Shown piece after piece: positions 17,194-24,914 of a stretch of 64,000 bases of DNA. Origin of the DNA: Kocuria soli (GTDB taxonomy: Bacteria > Actinomycetota > Actinomycetes > Actinomycetales > Micrococcaceae). Under the pieces are notes generated by a model that was not told where the DNA came from, did no database searches, and worked only from the letters and a program-made list of their open reading frames with translations. The position numbers and the translations under genes were made by a program. The stretch spans positions 47,253 through 111,252 of the forward strand of contig NZ_RKMF01000013.1 of the NCBI RefSeq assembly GCF_003797835.1. Reading direction: 5' to 3'. Within the stretch, counting starts at the first letter, position 1; each line of letters begins with the position of its first letter.

Positions 17194-17390
17194 GGCGCAC
17201 ATTCTGGCAGAACCGCAACACGCCGAAGGCTCCGGGTGGTGCATGATGAGGCCGGAATCACGCCGGAGCCCCTGCAGACGCGGCCCTGACAGGCGGCTAC
17301 TAGGCAGGCAGCTGATAATTGTGGGCACATGTAGCTACCCGGCACTTGTTGATGCGTCCAACGCAGATATTAAGCACTATGATAATCGTC

Positions 17391-17870
17391 ATGTCAGATA
17401 CCCAGTGGCTGAGCTCGGACGAGCGTGAGGCCTGGTTGGCCCTTGTTTCAGTCATGTTCAAGACGCCCGGCACCATCGAGCGTCAACTCGTCGAGGACTC
17501 CGGACTGAGCTTCGCCGAGTACCTCGTCCTGGCGATCCTCTCGGAGGCGCCCGACCGGCGTCGTCGGATGTCCGACCTGGCGGCCGCGACCTACACCGCG
17601 CAGTCCAGGCTGTCACGCATCGTCACTCGCCTGGAGGCCCAGAACCTGGTCGAACGCTACGGCGACGGCGGTGACAAGCGGGTCGTCGTCGCCACGCTCA
17701 CCGACCGCGGAATGGAGCGCGTGGAAGCCGCTGCCCCGGGGCATGTGGCACACGTCCGGAACGCTGTCTTCGACAAGCTGAGCGCCCAGCAGGTCCGCCA
17801 GCTCGCGACCATCTGCCAGACGCTCGCCGGTGCTTCGGACCAGGGGAAGGTCGAAGCCTCCCAGGCCTGA
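17391..17870 (+). CDS. MarR-family transcriptional regulator of the downstream ABC exporter
   Basis: The 159-residue protein has the winged-HTH layout. SFAEYLVLAILSEAP precedes the recognition region MSDLAAATYTAQSRLSRIVTRLEAQNLVER, and the wing is GDKRVVVATLTDRG. MarR proteins are dimeric repressors released by small ligands. The start at ATG 17391 is supported by TATGAT at 17378-17383, 7 nt upstream, which suggests a leaderless mRNA. An ABC multidrug-type exporter begins 79 bp downstream, so control of that gene is likely. Confidence 0.88.
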   Translation: MSDTQWLSSDEREAWLALVSVMFKTPGTIERQLVEDSGLSFAEYLVLAILSEAPDRRRRMSDLAAATYTAQSRLSRIVTRLEAQNLVERYGDGGDKRVVVATLTDRGMERVEAAAPGHVAHVRNAVFDKLSAQQVRQLATICQTLAGASDQGKVEASQA

Positions 17871-17936
17871 GCGCGGCTGAGACCGGCGTCACCCGGGCCC
17901 TCGGCGAAACCGCAATTCTGGCGGTGGAACCGGTCC

Positions 17937-17942
17937 TAGAGT
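17937..17942 (+). promoter_or_regulatory. -10 element of leaderless ABC exporter gene
   Basis: TAGAGT is followed after 6 nt by GTG 17949. There is no Shine-Dalgarno between them. Confidence 0.5.
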
Positions 17943-17948
17943 GTGCGC

Positions 17949-19817
17949 GTGAGTATGCAAAATTCGCCGATGGCTCTGCTGCACAGCACTGCCCGGAGCC
18001 AGCAGTTCAAGGGCAGTCGCGTGTCCCGGGAGACGGTGGGCCGCATCTTCCGTTTCGCTGCCCCGCACCGGCGGATGCTGCTGCTGTTCCTGCTGGTGTC
18101 CATAGCCGTGTCAGGCCTGGGCGTGGTGACGCCCGTCCTGGCCGGAGACGTCGTCAACGCCATCACCGGTGGTGGGCCGGTGGACCTCGTGGTGCGGTTG
18201 GCGATCCTGATCGCGGTCGTGGCCATCGCCACGGCGGGGCTCGGCGTGCTGAACCGGTGGTTGTCCTCGACCATCGGGGAGGGTCTGATCCTGGATCTCC
18301 GGACGGCCGTCTACAACCACGTCCAGACCCTACCCATCGCCTTCTTCACCCGGACGCGAACCGGTGCGTTGGTGTCCCGGTTGAACAACGACGTGATCGG
18401 GGCGCAGCGGGCCTTCTCCAACACCCTCTCCGGGGTGGTGTCCAACCTGGTCTCCGTGGCTCTGACCATCGGGGTCATGCTCACGATCTCCTGGCAGGTC
18501 ACGCTGCTCTCCCTGCTGCTGCTGCCGATCTTCCTGGTCCCCGCGCGACTCGTGGGTGGGCGGTTGGCGGACCTCCAACGGGAGGCGGCGCAGTACAACG
18601 CGGACATGTCCACCCAGATGACGGAACGCTTCTCCGCCGGTGGGGCCACGCTGGTCAAACTCTTCGGTGATCCGCACGCGGAGTCCCGAGAGTTCGCGTC
18701 CCGAGCAGGTCGGGTCAAGGGGATCGGCGTGCGCGTGGCCATGCTGCAGGCCACGTTCGTGACCGCCCTGACCCTGGTCTCTGCCTTGGCGCTGGCCTTG
18801 GTCTACGGCGTGGGTGGCGTGCAGGCCATCCTGGGCAATCTCGACGCCGGGCAGGTGGTCACCCTGGCCATGCTGCTCAGCCAGCTCTATACACCGCTCA
18901 CCATGCTGGCCAACGCCCGGTTGGACATCATGAGCGCATTGGTGAGTTTCGAGCGGGTCTTCGAGGTCCTGGACCTCAAGCCGCTGCTGACCGAACCAGT
19001 GGATCCGCGCGCCATTCCGCAGGGCGCGGTTTCGCTCGCGTTCGACGACGTCGCCTTCACCTACCCGTCGGCGGAGCAGGTGTCCCTGGCCTCCCTCGAG
19101 GACGTGTCCGTGCTCGATGCGCGGACCAGTGAGGAGGTCCTCCACGGCGTCGACTTCACGATCGAGCCAGGTCAGACCGTCGCCCTGGTCGGGTCATCGG
19201 GTGCGGGGAAGTCGACCATCGCCTCCCTGGTTCCCAGGCTCTACGACGTCTCCGACGGCGCCGTGCGGTTGGGTGGCGTGGATCTTCGGGACACGTCCTT
19301 CGAACAGATCCGGCGCACCGTTGGGATGGTCACGCAGGATGGGCACCTGTTCCACGAATCCATCCGGGCGAACATGGCTCTGGTCAGGCCCGGTGCCACC
19401 GACAACGACATGTGGTCCGCTCTGCGGCGGGCGCGCATGGACCACGTGGTGCGCGAGCTGCCGGACGGGCTGGACACCGTGATCGGTGAGCGTGGCTACC
19501 GGCTCTCAGGGGGCGAACGCCAACGGCTGACCATTGCCCGCCTGCTGCTGGCCGCCCCGCGCGTCGTGATCCTGGACGAGGCCACCTCCGCTCTGGACTC
19601 GACGAACGAGGCGCACGTGCAAGCCGCGTTGGACGAGGCCATGACGGGGCGGACCGCCTTGGTCATCGCACACCGGCTCTCCACGGTGCGCAAGGCGGAC
19701 GAGATCCTGGTGATCGAAGGCGGCCGCGTGGTCGAGCGCGGACCCCACGCGGATCTGCTCGCAGCGGGAGGGCGCTACGCGGAGCTCTACGAAACCCAGT
19801 TCGCCGAACAGGAGTGA
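17949..19817 (+). CDS. ABC exporter, fused TMD-NBD half-transporter
   Basis: The protein has 622 residues, with an ABC type IV transmembrane domain of six helices (about 40-330) followed by a nucleotide-binding domain. The NBD has Walker A GSSGAGKST, a Q-loop in GMVTQDGHLFHESI, signature LSGGERQRL, Walker B VVILDEATSALDS and switch His in VIAHRLSTV. This is the layout of homodimeric multidrug or lipid exporters (BmrA/MsbA type). GTG 17949 fits the upstream -10, and ATG 17955 is the alternative. It is probably controlled by the MarR protein encoded upstream. It ends at a strong stem-loop. Confidence 0.92.
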   Translation: MSMQNSPMALLHSTARSQQFKGSRVSRETVGRIFRFAAPHRRMLLLFLLVSIAVSGLGVVTPVLAGDVVNAITGGGPVDLVVRLAILIAVVAIATAGLGVLNRWLSSTIGEGLILDLRTAVYNHVQTLPIAFFTRTRTGALVSRLNNDVIGAQRAFSNTLSGVVSNLVSVALTIGVMLTISWQVTLLSLLLLPIFLVPARLVGGRLADLQREAAQYNADMSTQMTERFSAGGATLVKLFGDPHAESREFASRAGRVKGIGVRVAMLQATFVTALTLVSALALALVYGVGGVQAILGNLDAGQVVTLAMLLSQLYTPLTMLANARLDIMSALVSFERVFEVLDLKPLLTEPVDPRAIPQGAVSLAFDDVAFTYPSAEQVSLASLEDVSVLDARTSEEVLHGVDFTIEPGQTVALVGSSGAGKSTIASLVPRLYDVSDGAVRLGGVDLRDTSFEQIRRTVGMVTQDGHLFHESIRANMALVRPGATDNDMWSALRRARMDHVVRELPDGLDTVIGERGYRLSGGERQRLTIARLLLAAPRVVILDEATSALDSTNEAHVQAALDEAMTGRTALVIAHRLSTVRKADEILVIEGGRVVERGPHADLLAAGGRYAELYETQFAEQE

Positions 19818-19822
19818 TACGC

Positions 19823-19881
19823 CGAGACCTCCGTCACGGCCCAAATCCGTGTCGATTGTGGGCTGTAACGGAGGTCTCGGT
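19823..19881. terminator. Long stem-loop with CCGAGACCTCCGT arm
   Basis: The arms are 21 nt with two mismatches, and the outer 13 bp (CCGAGACCTCCGT) pair perfectly. It lies between the convergent ABC exporter and DUF808 genes and can serve both directions. The same arm recurs at 42444-42504. Confidence 0.75.
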
Positions 19882-19904
19882 GGGGACCGGCGTCGGGCCG
19901 GGGG

Positions 19905-20966
19905 TCAGTGCCGTGGGTCGTGGTCGGCGGGAACCGCCTCGTGCCGCCCCGTGGCGGTGGACCCCGGGTGACGGGTGGACATCTGACCCTCCTTGCGACC
20001 GGTCATGGCCTTGATCGCGGTGATGACCAGAACCACCACGGCGCCCCAGATCAGGCCCAGGACGGCGGAGAAGAAGGTGTTGACCACCCAGGCCACCGCC
20101 CCGGAGAGGAACGGAACCGCATGGGCGGCGGCTTCCTCCGCGTGGTGGACGAATTCGTAGAGCGGGTGCCAGCCGAGTTCATCGAGGCCGACCAGGATGA
20201 TGTGCCCGCCGACCCACAGCATGGCGACGGTGCCCACCACGGAGATCACCTGCAGGATCTTGGGCATGGCCGCGACCAGCAGACGCCCGAACTTCTGGGC
20301 ACCGGCGGAGTCCTTGCCGGCCAACTTGAGTCCGACGTCGTCCATGCGGATCAGGGCCGCCACCGCGCCGTAGACCAGAGCGGTGATGGCGATGGCCACC
20401 ACGATCAGGATGAGAAGGCGATTGAAGAAGGCCTCACTGGCGACCTCGTTCAAGGAAATCACCATGATCTCCGCGGAGAGGATCAGGTCCGTGCGAATCG
20501 CGCCGGAGACCATCTTGTCCTCGGGAGACTTGCCGCCGTCCTCGCCGTCGCCCTTGCTCTCATTCTGGCCCTCGTGAGTTTCGACGACGGATTCGATGTG
20601 GCTGTCGTGCCCGGAGATCGCGCCCCAGATCTTCTCGGCGCCTTCGAAGCACAGGTAGGTGCCACCCAGCATGAGGATGGGCGTGAGCGCCCACGGCGCG
20701 AACTGGCTCAGCAGCAGGGCGATCGGGAGGATGATGACGAGTTTGTTGAACAGCGAGCCCTTGGCGATCCGCCAGATGATGGGCAACTCACGCTGTGGAT
20801 CCACGTCCTGGACGTACTGCGGGGTCACGGCCGTGTCGTCCACGACGACGCCGGCCGCCTTCGCGCTGGCCCGCCCCGCGGCCGCGCCGATGTCGTCGAT
20901 GGAGGCCGCTGAGGCTCGCGCCAGTGCTGCGACGTCGTCGAGAAGGGCGATCAGACCGCCGCTCAT
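19905..20966 (-). CDS. DUF808 family membrane protein (YedI-like)
   Basis: The 353-residue protein begins MSGGLIALLDDVAALARASA, continues with GAAAGRASAKAAGVVVDD, and later has RELPIIWRIAKGSLFNKLVI, the conserved start of DUF808/YedI proteins. About seven hydrophobic segments follow. It has an acidic insert around residues 130-155 (EGQNESKGDGEDGG). The family sits in the inner membrane and its role is not established. ATG 20966 is the only sensible start. It diverges from the opuC-type operon. Confidence 0.88.
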   Translation of the reverse strand: MSGGLIALLDDVAALARASAASIDDIGAAAGRASAKAAGVVVDDTAVTPQYVQDVDPQRELPIIWRIAKGSLFNKLVIILPIALLLSQFAPWALTPILMLGGTYLCFEGAEKIWGAISGHDSHIESVVETHEGQNESKGDGEDGGKSPEDKMVSGAIRTDLILSAEIMVISLNEVASEAFFNRLLILIVVAIAITALVYGAVAALIRMDDVGLKLAGKDSAGAQKFGRLLVAAMPKILQVISVVGTVAMLWVGGHIILVGLDELGWHPLYEFVHHAEEAAAHAVPFLSGAVAWVVNTFFSAVLGLIWGAVVVLVITAIKAMTGRKEGQMSTRHPGSTATGRHEAVPADHDPRH

Positions 20967-21063
20967 CGGGTGCTCACCCGTTCGAACATGCTCATGGGGT
21001 CAAGCGTAAGGCCCTCTGTGACCTCGAATTGTTAAGTCGCCTGATGATGTCGGACGCGTGACA

Positions 21064-21069
21064 TAGTCT
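21064..21069 (+). promoter_or_regulatory. Likely -10 of the opuC-type operon
   Basis: TAGTCT lies 32 nt before ATG 21102, leaving a short leader. AT-richer DNA (GAATTGTTAAG) lies upstream in the region shared with the DUF808 gene. Confidence 0.35.
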
Positions 21070-21101
21070 GGTGCGGTCACTCGAGGTCAGGAAAACCTGC
21101 C

Positions 21102-22208
21102 ATGGGCAATCACGCCATCAGCTTCCGAGAAGTGCGGAAGACCTACCCGGACGGCACCACCGCCGTCGACGATCTCACCCTGGACGTTCCGGAAGGGTCG
21201 TTGACAGTTTTCGTGGGCCCGTCGGGCTGCGGCAAGACGACCTCCCTGCGCATGATCAATCGCATGGTGGAGCCGACGGCCGGCACTGTGGAGGTCAACG
21301 GACAGGACGTTTCGACCGTTCCGGAAGCGCAGCTACGGCGCTCCATGGGTTACGTCATGCAGGCCTCGGGGCTGCTGCCGCACCGCACGGTGGTGGAGAA
21401 CATTTCGACCGTGCCCCGGCTCCTGGGCCAGTCCAAACGCGCCGCACGGGAGCGGGCGGAGGAACTGTTGGAGACCATCGGGCTCGACCGTGGGCTGGGG
21501 GGTAGGTATCCCTCTCAGCTCTCGGGTGGACAGCAGCAGCGCGTGGGCGTGGCGCGCGCGCTCGCCGCGGATCCGCCCGTCCTGCTCATGGACGAACCGT
21601 TCTCCGCGGTGGACCCCGTGGTTCGCGCGGACCTGCAGCGTGAACTGCTCGATCTCAAGCAGCGCCTCAACAAGACCATCGTCTTCGTGACCCATGACAT
21701 GGACGAGGCCGTTCTGCTGGGCGACCGGGTGGCGGTCTTTGCGCGGGGTGGGCGGTTGGCGCAGTACGCGTCCCCCGAGAAGATCCTGCGCGAACCTGCG
21801 GACCAGTTCGTCTCCGACTTCGTGGGCCGGGACCGTGGCTTCCGGGCGCTGTCCTTCGACACGCACGACATCCCCCTGTCCGGCGTCCTGACCGTTGACG
21901 GACAGGGCCACACGGCGGAAGTCGGCGGACCAGCGGGCGTGACCGACTGGGTGCTGGAGGTGAACTCCGCCGGGCAGCCCGTCGGCTGGGTCACCAGCAC
22001 GCAGTCCGCAGAGATCACGGACCAGGCCCATCGCGTGGGTGGCTCCTTGCACCACCCGGGCGGTTCGCTCCGTTCGGCGCTCGACGCGGCTCTCTCGTCG
22101 CCCTCGGGATTGGCCGTGGCGGTCGACGACGACGGGCGGTTGCTCGGCGTTCTGCGGCCCCAGGACGTTCTGGAGGCCATCGACAAGGTGCGGGAGTCAC
22201 GGCAATGA
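21102..22208 (+). CDS. opuCA: Glycine betaine/carnitine/choline ABC transporter ATP-binding protein
   Basis: The 368-residue ATPase has Walker A GPSGCGKTTS, signature LSGGQQQRVGVARAL, Walker B VLLMDEPFSAVDP and switch His in VTHDMDEA. The region after residue 240 is a CBS-like regulatory part typical of OpuCA, ending LLGVLRPQDVLEAIDKV. It energises quaternary-amine uptake during osmotic stress. It opens a four-gene operon, and its stop overlaps the next start by 4 nt. Confidence 0.9.
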   Translation: MGNHAISFREVRKTYPDGTTAVDDLTLDVPEGSLTVFVGPSGCGKTTSLRMINRMVEPTAGTVEVNGQDVSTVPEAQLRRSMGYVMQASGLLPHRTVVENISTVPRLLGQSKRAARERAEELLETIGLDRGLGGRYPSQLSGGQQQRVGVARALAADPPVLLMDEPFSAVDPVVRADLQRELLDLKQRLNKTIVFVTHDMDEAVLLGDRVAVFARGGRLAQYASPEKILREPADQFVSDFVGRDRGFRALSFDTHDIPLSGVLTVDGQGHTAEVGGPAGVTDWVLEVNSAGQPVGWVTSTQSAEITDQAHRVGGSLHHPGGSLRSALDAALSSPSGLAVAVDDDGRLLGVLRPQDVLEAIDKVRESRQ

Positions 22209-22885
22209 CCTGGCTTCCGGAGAACCTGGACCTGCTCCTGCGTCTGACCGGGACCCATCTGTTCCAGTCGGTCCTTCCCGTGGTCCTGGGCCTGTTGATC
22301 TCCGTCCCGCTGGCCCGCATGGCTTCGGGTTCCCGGTGGCTGCGCCCCGTGACCATCAACGGCGCGGCGCTGCTCTACACGATTCCTTCGCTCACCCTGT
22401 TCGTGGTGCTGCCGGTGATCCTGGGGACCCGGATCACCTCGATCACCAACGTGATCGTGGCGCTGACCGTGTACGTGATCGCCATCCTGGTGCGCTCCTG
22501 CACGGATGCCTTCGAATCCGTGGACCCCGCCGTGCTGCAGGCGGCCACGGCCATGGGGTACACCCGCACCCAGCGGTTCTGGGCGGTCGAGCTGCCACTG
22601 GCGGTACCCGTCATGCTCGCGGGCGTGCGCACTGCGCTGGTGGCCAACATCTCCATGGTCTCCGTGGGTGCCGTGATCGGCGTCCAGTCGTTGGGAACGC
22701 TGTTCACCGACGGGCTCCGACGCAGCATCGCGGAGGAGATCCTGGTGGGCGTGGTCGTCACCGTCGTCCTGGCGGTGCTCCTGGACCAGGTCCTCCGGTT
22801 GGCCGGTCTGTTCCTGACTCGCTGGCAGCGCCCCGGTAGGGTCGACACCCGTACGCGTTTGGCCGCGACGGGGGGTGCGGCATGA
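22205..22885 (+). CDS. opuCB: Osmoprotectant ABC transporter permease
   Basis: The 226-residue permease has about six helices. The BPD-type coupling loop reads AATAMGYTRTQRFWAVELPL, the EAA-like motif that contacts the ATPase. TIPSLTLFVVLPVILGT is characteristic of OpuCB/OpuBB. ATG 22205 overlaps the opuCA stop (ATGA), which indicates translational coupling. It forms a heterodimer with the second permease. Confidence 0.9.
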   Translation: MTWLPENLDLLLRLTGTHLFQSVLPVVLGLLISVPLARMASGSRWLRPVTINGAALLYTIPSLTLFVVLPVILGTRITSITNVIVALTVYVIAILVRSCTDAFESVDPAVLQAATAMGYTRTQRFWAVELPLAVPVMLAGVRTALVANISMVSVGAVIGVQSLGTLFTDGLRRSIAEEILVGVVVTVVLAVLLDQVLRLAGLFLTRWQRPGRVDTRTRLAATGGAA

Positions 22886-23559
22886 ACCTCTTGAGCGGAA
22901 TGTGGCAATGGCTCACGGACCCCACCAACTGGACCGGCACGGGAGCCATCCCCGCGCGCATGTTGGAGCACGTGGCGTACTCGGGAGTCGTCATGCTCGT
23001 GGCCGTTCTGGTCGCGGTGCCCCTGGGCCTGCTGGTGGGGCACACGGGGCGCGGGGCCGGCGTCGTCATCGGCGTCTCTGGTGCCCTGCGGGCCCTGCCG
23101 ACACTGGGTCTGCTGACCTTGTTCTCGTTGCTCATGGGTCTGGGGTTGGTCCCTCCGCTGCTGGCCCTGGTGATCCTGGCCGTCCCGCCGATCCTCACCG
23201 CCACATACGCGGGTGTCGCCGAAGTCGACCCCGCCGTCAAGGATGCCGCCAAGGCCCAGGGCATGACCCCCGGTCAGGTGCTCGGGCACGTGGAGGTTCC
23301 TTTGGCGCTGCCCGTGGCCATGGGCGGGATCCGTAACGCCGCCCTGCAGGTCATCGCGACCGCCACCGTGGCCGCCTACATCAATCTGGGCGGACTGGGC
23401 CGGTACCTGATCGACGGGTTGGCGGTCCGCGACTATTCCCGCATGCTGGGATCGGTGCTCCTGGTCGCCGTTCTCGCCCTGGCCGCCGACGCCGTGCTCG
23501 CCGCCCTCCAACGCGCCGTGAGCTCACCGGGTATTCGTACCTCCCCCACCGAAAAATGA
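22882..23559 (+). CDS. opuCD: Osmoprotectant ABC transporter permease, second subunit
   Basis: The 225-residue permease is similar in plan to the preceding gene. It has LRALPTLGLLTLFSLLMGLG, the coupling loop AAKAQGMTPGQVLGHVEVPL, and AAYINLGGLGRYLIDGL near the end. ATG 22882 overlaps the upstream stop by 4 nt. Two different permeases in one operon is the OpuB/OpuC arrangement rather than the single-permease ProU type. Confidence 0.9.
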   Translation: MNLLSGMWQWLTDPTNWTGTGAIPARMLEHVAYSGVVMLVAVLVAVPLGLLVGHTGRGAGVVIGVSGALRALPTLGLLTLFSLLMGLGLVPPLLALVILAVPPILTATYAGVAEVDPAVKDAAKAQGMTPGQVLGHVEVPLALPVAMGGIRNAALQVIATATVAAYINLGGLGRYLIDGLAVRDYSRMLGSVLLVAVLALAADAVLAALQRAVSSPGIRTSPTEK

Positions 23560-23569
23560 TGGAGAAATC

Positions 23570-24535
23570 ATGACGACGACGTCACCCACCCCCGGCCCCC
23601 GTGCACCCCGGTTCTCGCGGCGCGCCCTGCTACCCGCGGCTGTTGCCGGAGTGCTCGTGTTGAGCGCCTGCGGTTCCTCCGACCCGTTGGCGGAGGACGA
23701 CCAGAGCGCCGGGTCCGACGACGGTGCGGTGACCGTCGGCTCGGCGGACTTCCCCGAATCGCAGATCATCGCCGAACTGTACGCCGGTGTCCTGCGGGAC
23801 GCGGGCGTGGAGGCCACCACCGAACCGGGAATCGGCGCCCGTGAGGCCTATGTGAGCGCGGTCGAGGACGGGTCGATCGACTTGGTCCCCGACTACACGG
23901 GCAACCTCCTGTTGTACGTGGACTCCGAATCCAAGGCAGCCTCCGCGGACGAGATCATGGCGGAACTGCCCGACGCGCTGCCCGAGGGGCTGACGGTTCT
24001 CGAGCCCTCCGAGGCAGAGAACAAGGACGCCATGGTGGTCACGCAGGACACCGCGGACGAGTATTCGCTGACCAGCATCTCGGACATGGCTTCCGTGTGC
24101 GGTGAACTCGTGATCGCGGGCCCGCCCGAGTTCCAGGAACGCGCCTACGGCCTGCCGGGGCTCGAGTCCAAGTACAACTGCGTGCCCGAGTCCTTCGAGC
24201 CCATCAACGACGGCGGAGGCAGCCTGACGGTGGACACCCTGACGCGGGGGGACGCGGATGTGGCGAACATCTTCACGACCACTCCCGCCATCGAGGAACA
24301 GAACCTGGTGGTTCTGGAGGACCCCGAGAACAACTTCATCGCCCAGCAGGTCATCCCGTTGGCCGCCGAGGACCGACTGCCCGAGGGAAGCGAGGACGCA
24401 CTCAACGAACTGTCCTCGAAGTTGACCACCGAGGATCTGATCGAACTCAACCAGGCGGTCTCGGGCGACGGAGCCGTGAGCCCGCAGCAGGCCGCGCAGA
24501 AGTGGCTGGAGGAGAACGGGTACGACGCCGCTTGA
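23570..24535 (+). CDS. opuCC: Osmoprotectant ABC transporter substrate-binding lipoprotein
   Basis: The 321-residue lipoprotein has a signal ending in the lipobox LSAC near residue 28, followed by GSSDP. The binding domain starts VTVGSADFPESQIIAELYAG and contains EAYVSAVEDGSIDLVPDYTGN, classic OpuAC/QAT family segments. It captures glycine betaine or related amines outside the membrane and delivers them to the two permeases. ATG 23570 follows GGAG at 23562-23565. A 10-bp gap separates it from the second permease. Confidence 0.9.
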   Translation: MTTTSPTPGPRAPRFSRRALLPAAVAGVLVLSACGSSDPLAEDDQSAGSDDGAVTVGSADFPESQIIAELYAGVLRDAGVEATTEPGIGAREAYVSAVEDGSIDLVPDYTGNLLLYVDSESKAASADEIMAELPDALPEGLTVLEPSEAENKDAMVVTQDTADEYSLTSISDMASVCGELVIAGPPEFQERAYGLPGLESKYNCVPESFEPINDGGGSLTVDTLTRGDADVANIFTTTPAIEEQNLVVLEDPENNFIAQQVIPLAAEDRLPEGSEDALNELSSKLTTEDLIELNQAVSGDGAVSPQQAAQKWLEENGYDAA

Positions 24536-24842
24536 GCGTGTCCTGTTGAGTGTGTACCGGCCGATGCGTCCGGTTACCCCCGAGCACGCCCTGACCGGGA
24601 CCCATCCACAGGTTGTGGACAACTCTGTGGAGAGGATGTGGATACTTGTGGACGAGGCAGGGGTCTGCAAAAAGTAGGACTCGTCACTAAGATGGCGGCA
24701 GAACCGACCGCGGCGTGCACCACCCGATCCAGCGGAACCTTGTGCTGCAGCCGACATCACTCGACCTCGGAGTCAATGGCGATCCTGAGTCCGGTACGCA
24801 TGGGGGCCTTGTGCGTCCTCACGCCGATCCCAGGGAGTCACC
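24536..24842. other. Gene-free region with DnaA-box-like cluster
   Basis: No convincing gene was seen in this 307-bp stretch. Its notable content is a 48-bp cluster of TGTGGA hexamers, described separately. Downstream of it, AAAAAGTAGGACTC may contain a -10 for the following gene. Confidence 0.5.
24605..24652. promoter_or_regulatory. Phased cluster of five TGTGGA/TCCACA hexamers, DnaA-box-like
   Basis: TCCACA lies at 24605, and TGTGGA at 24614, 24626, 24637 and 24647. The steps of 9-12 bp are close to one helical turn. The copy at 24637 extends to TGTGGATAC, one base from the DnaA-box complement TGTGGATAA. It could be a DnaA-binding or regulatory site rather than an origin, since no dnaA or dnaN gene is near. 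Confidence 0.45.
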
Positions 24843-24914
24843 ATCACTCAACACGTCCAGTCACACGTTCCCTCCGACCCGCTGAGTCTGGAGTACCTCC
24901 TGCCTGACACGGAA

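Noticed and set aside
24605..24652. Chromosomal replication origin
   Set aside because: The hexamer cluster is suggestive, but there is no dnaA, dnaN, parAB or AT-rich unwinding region nearby.
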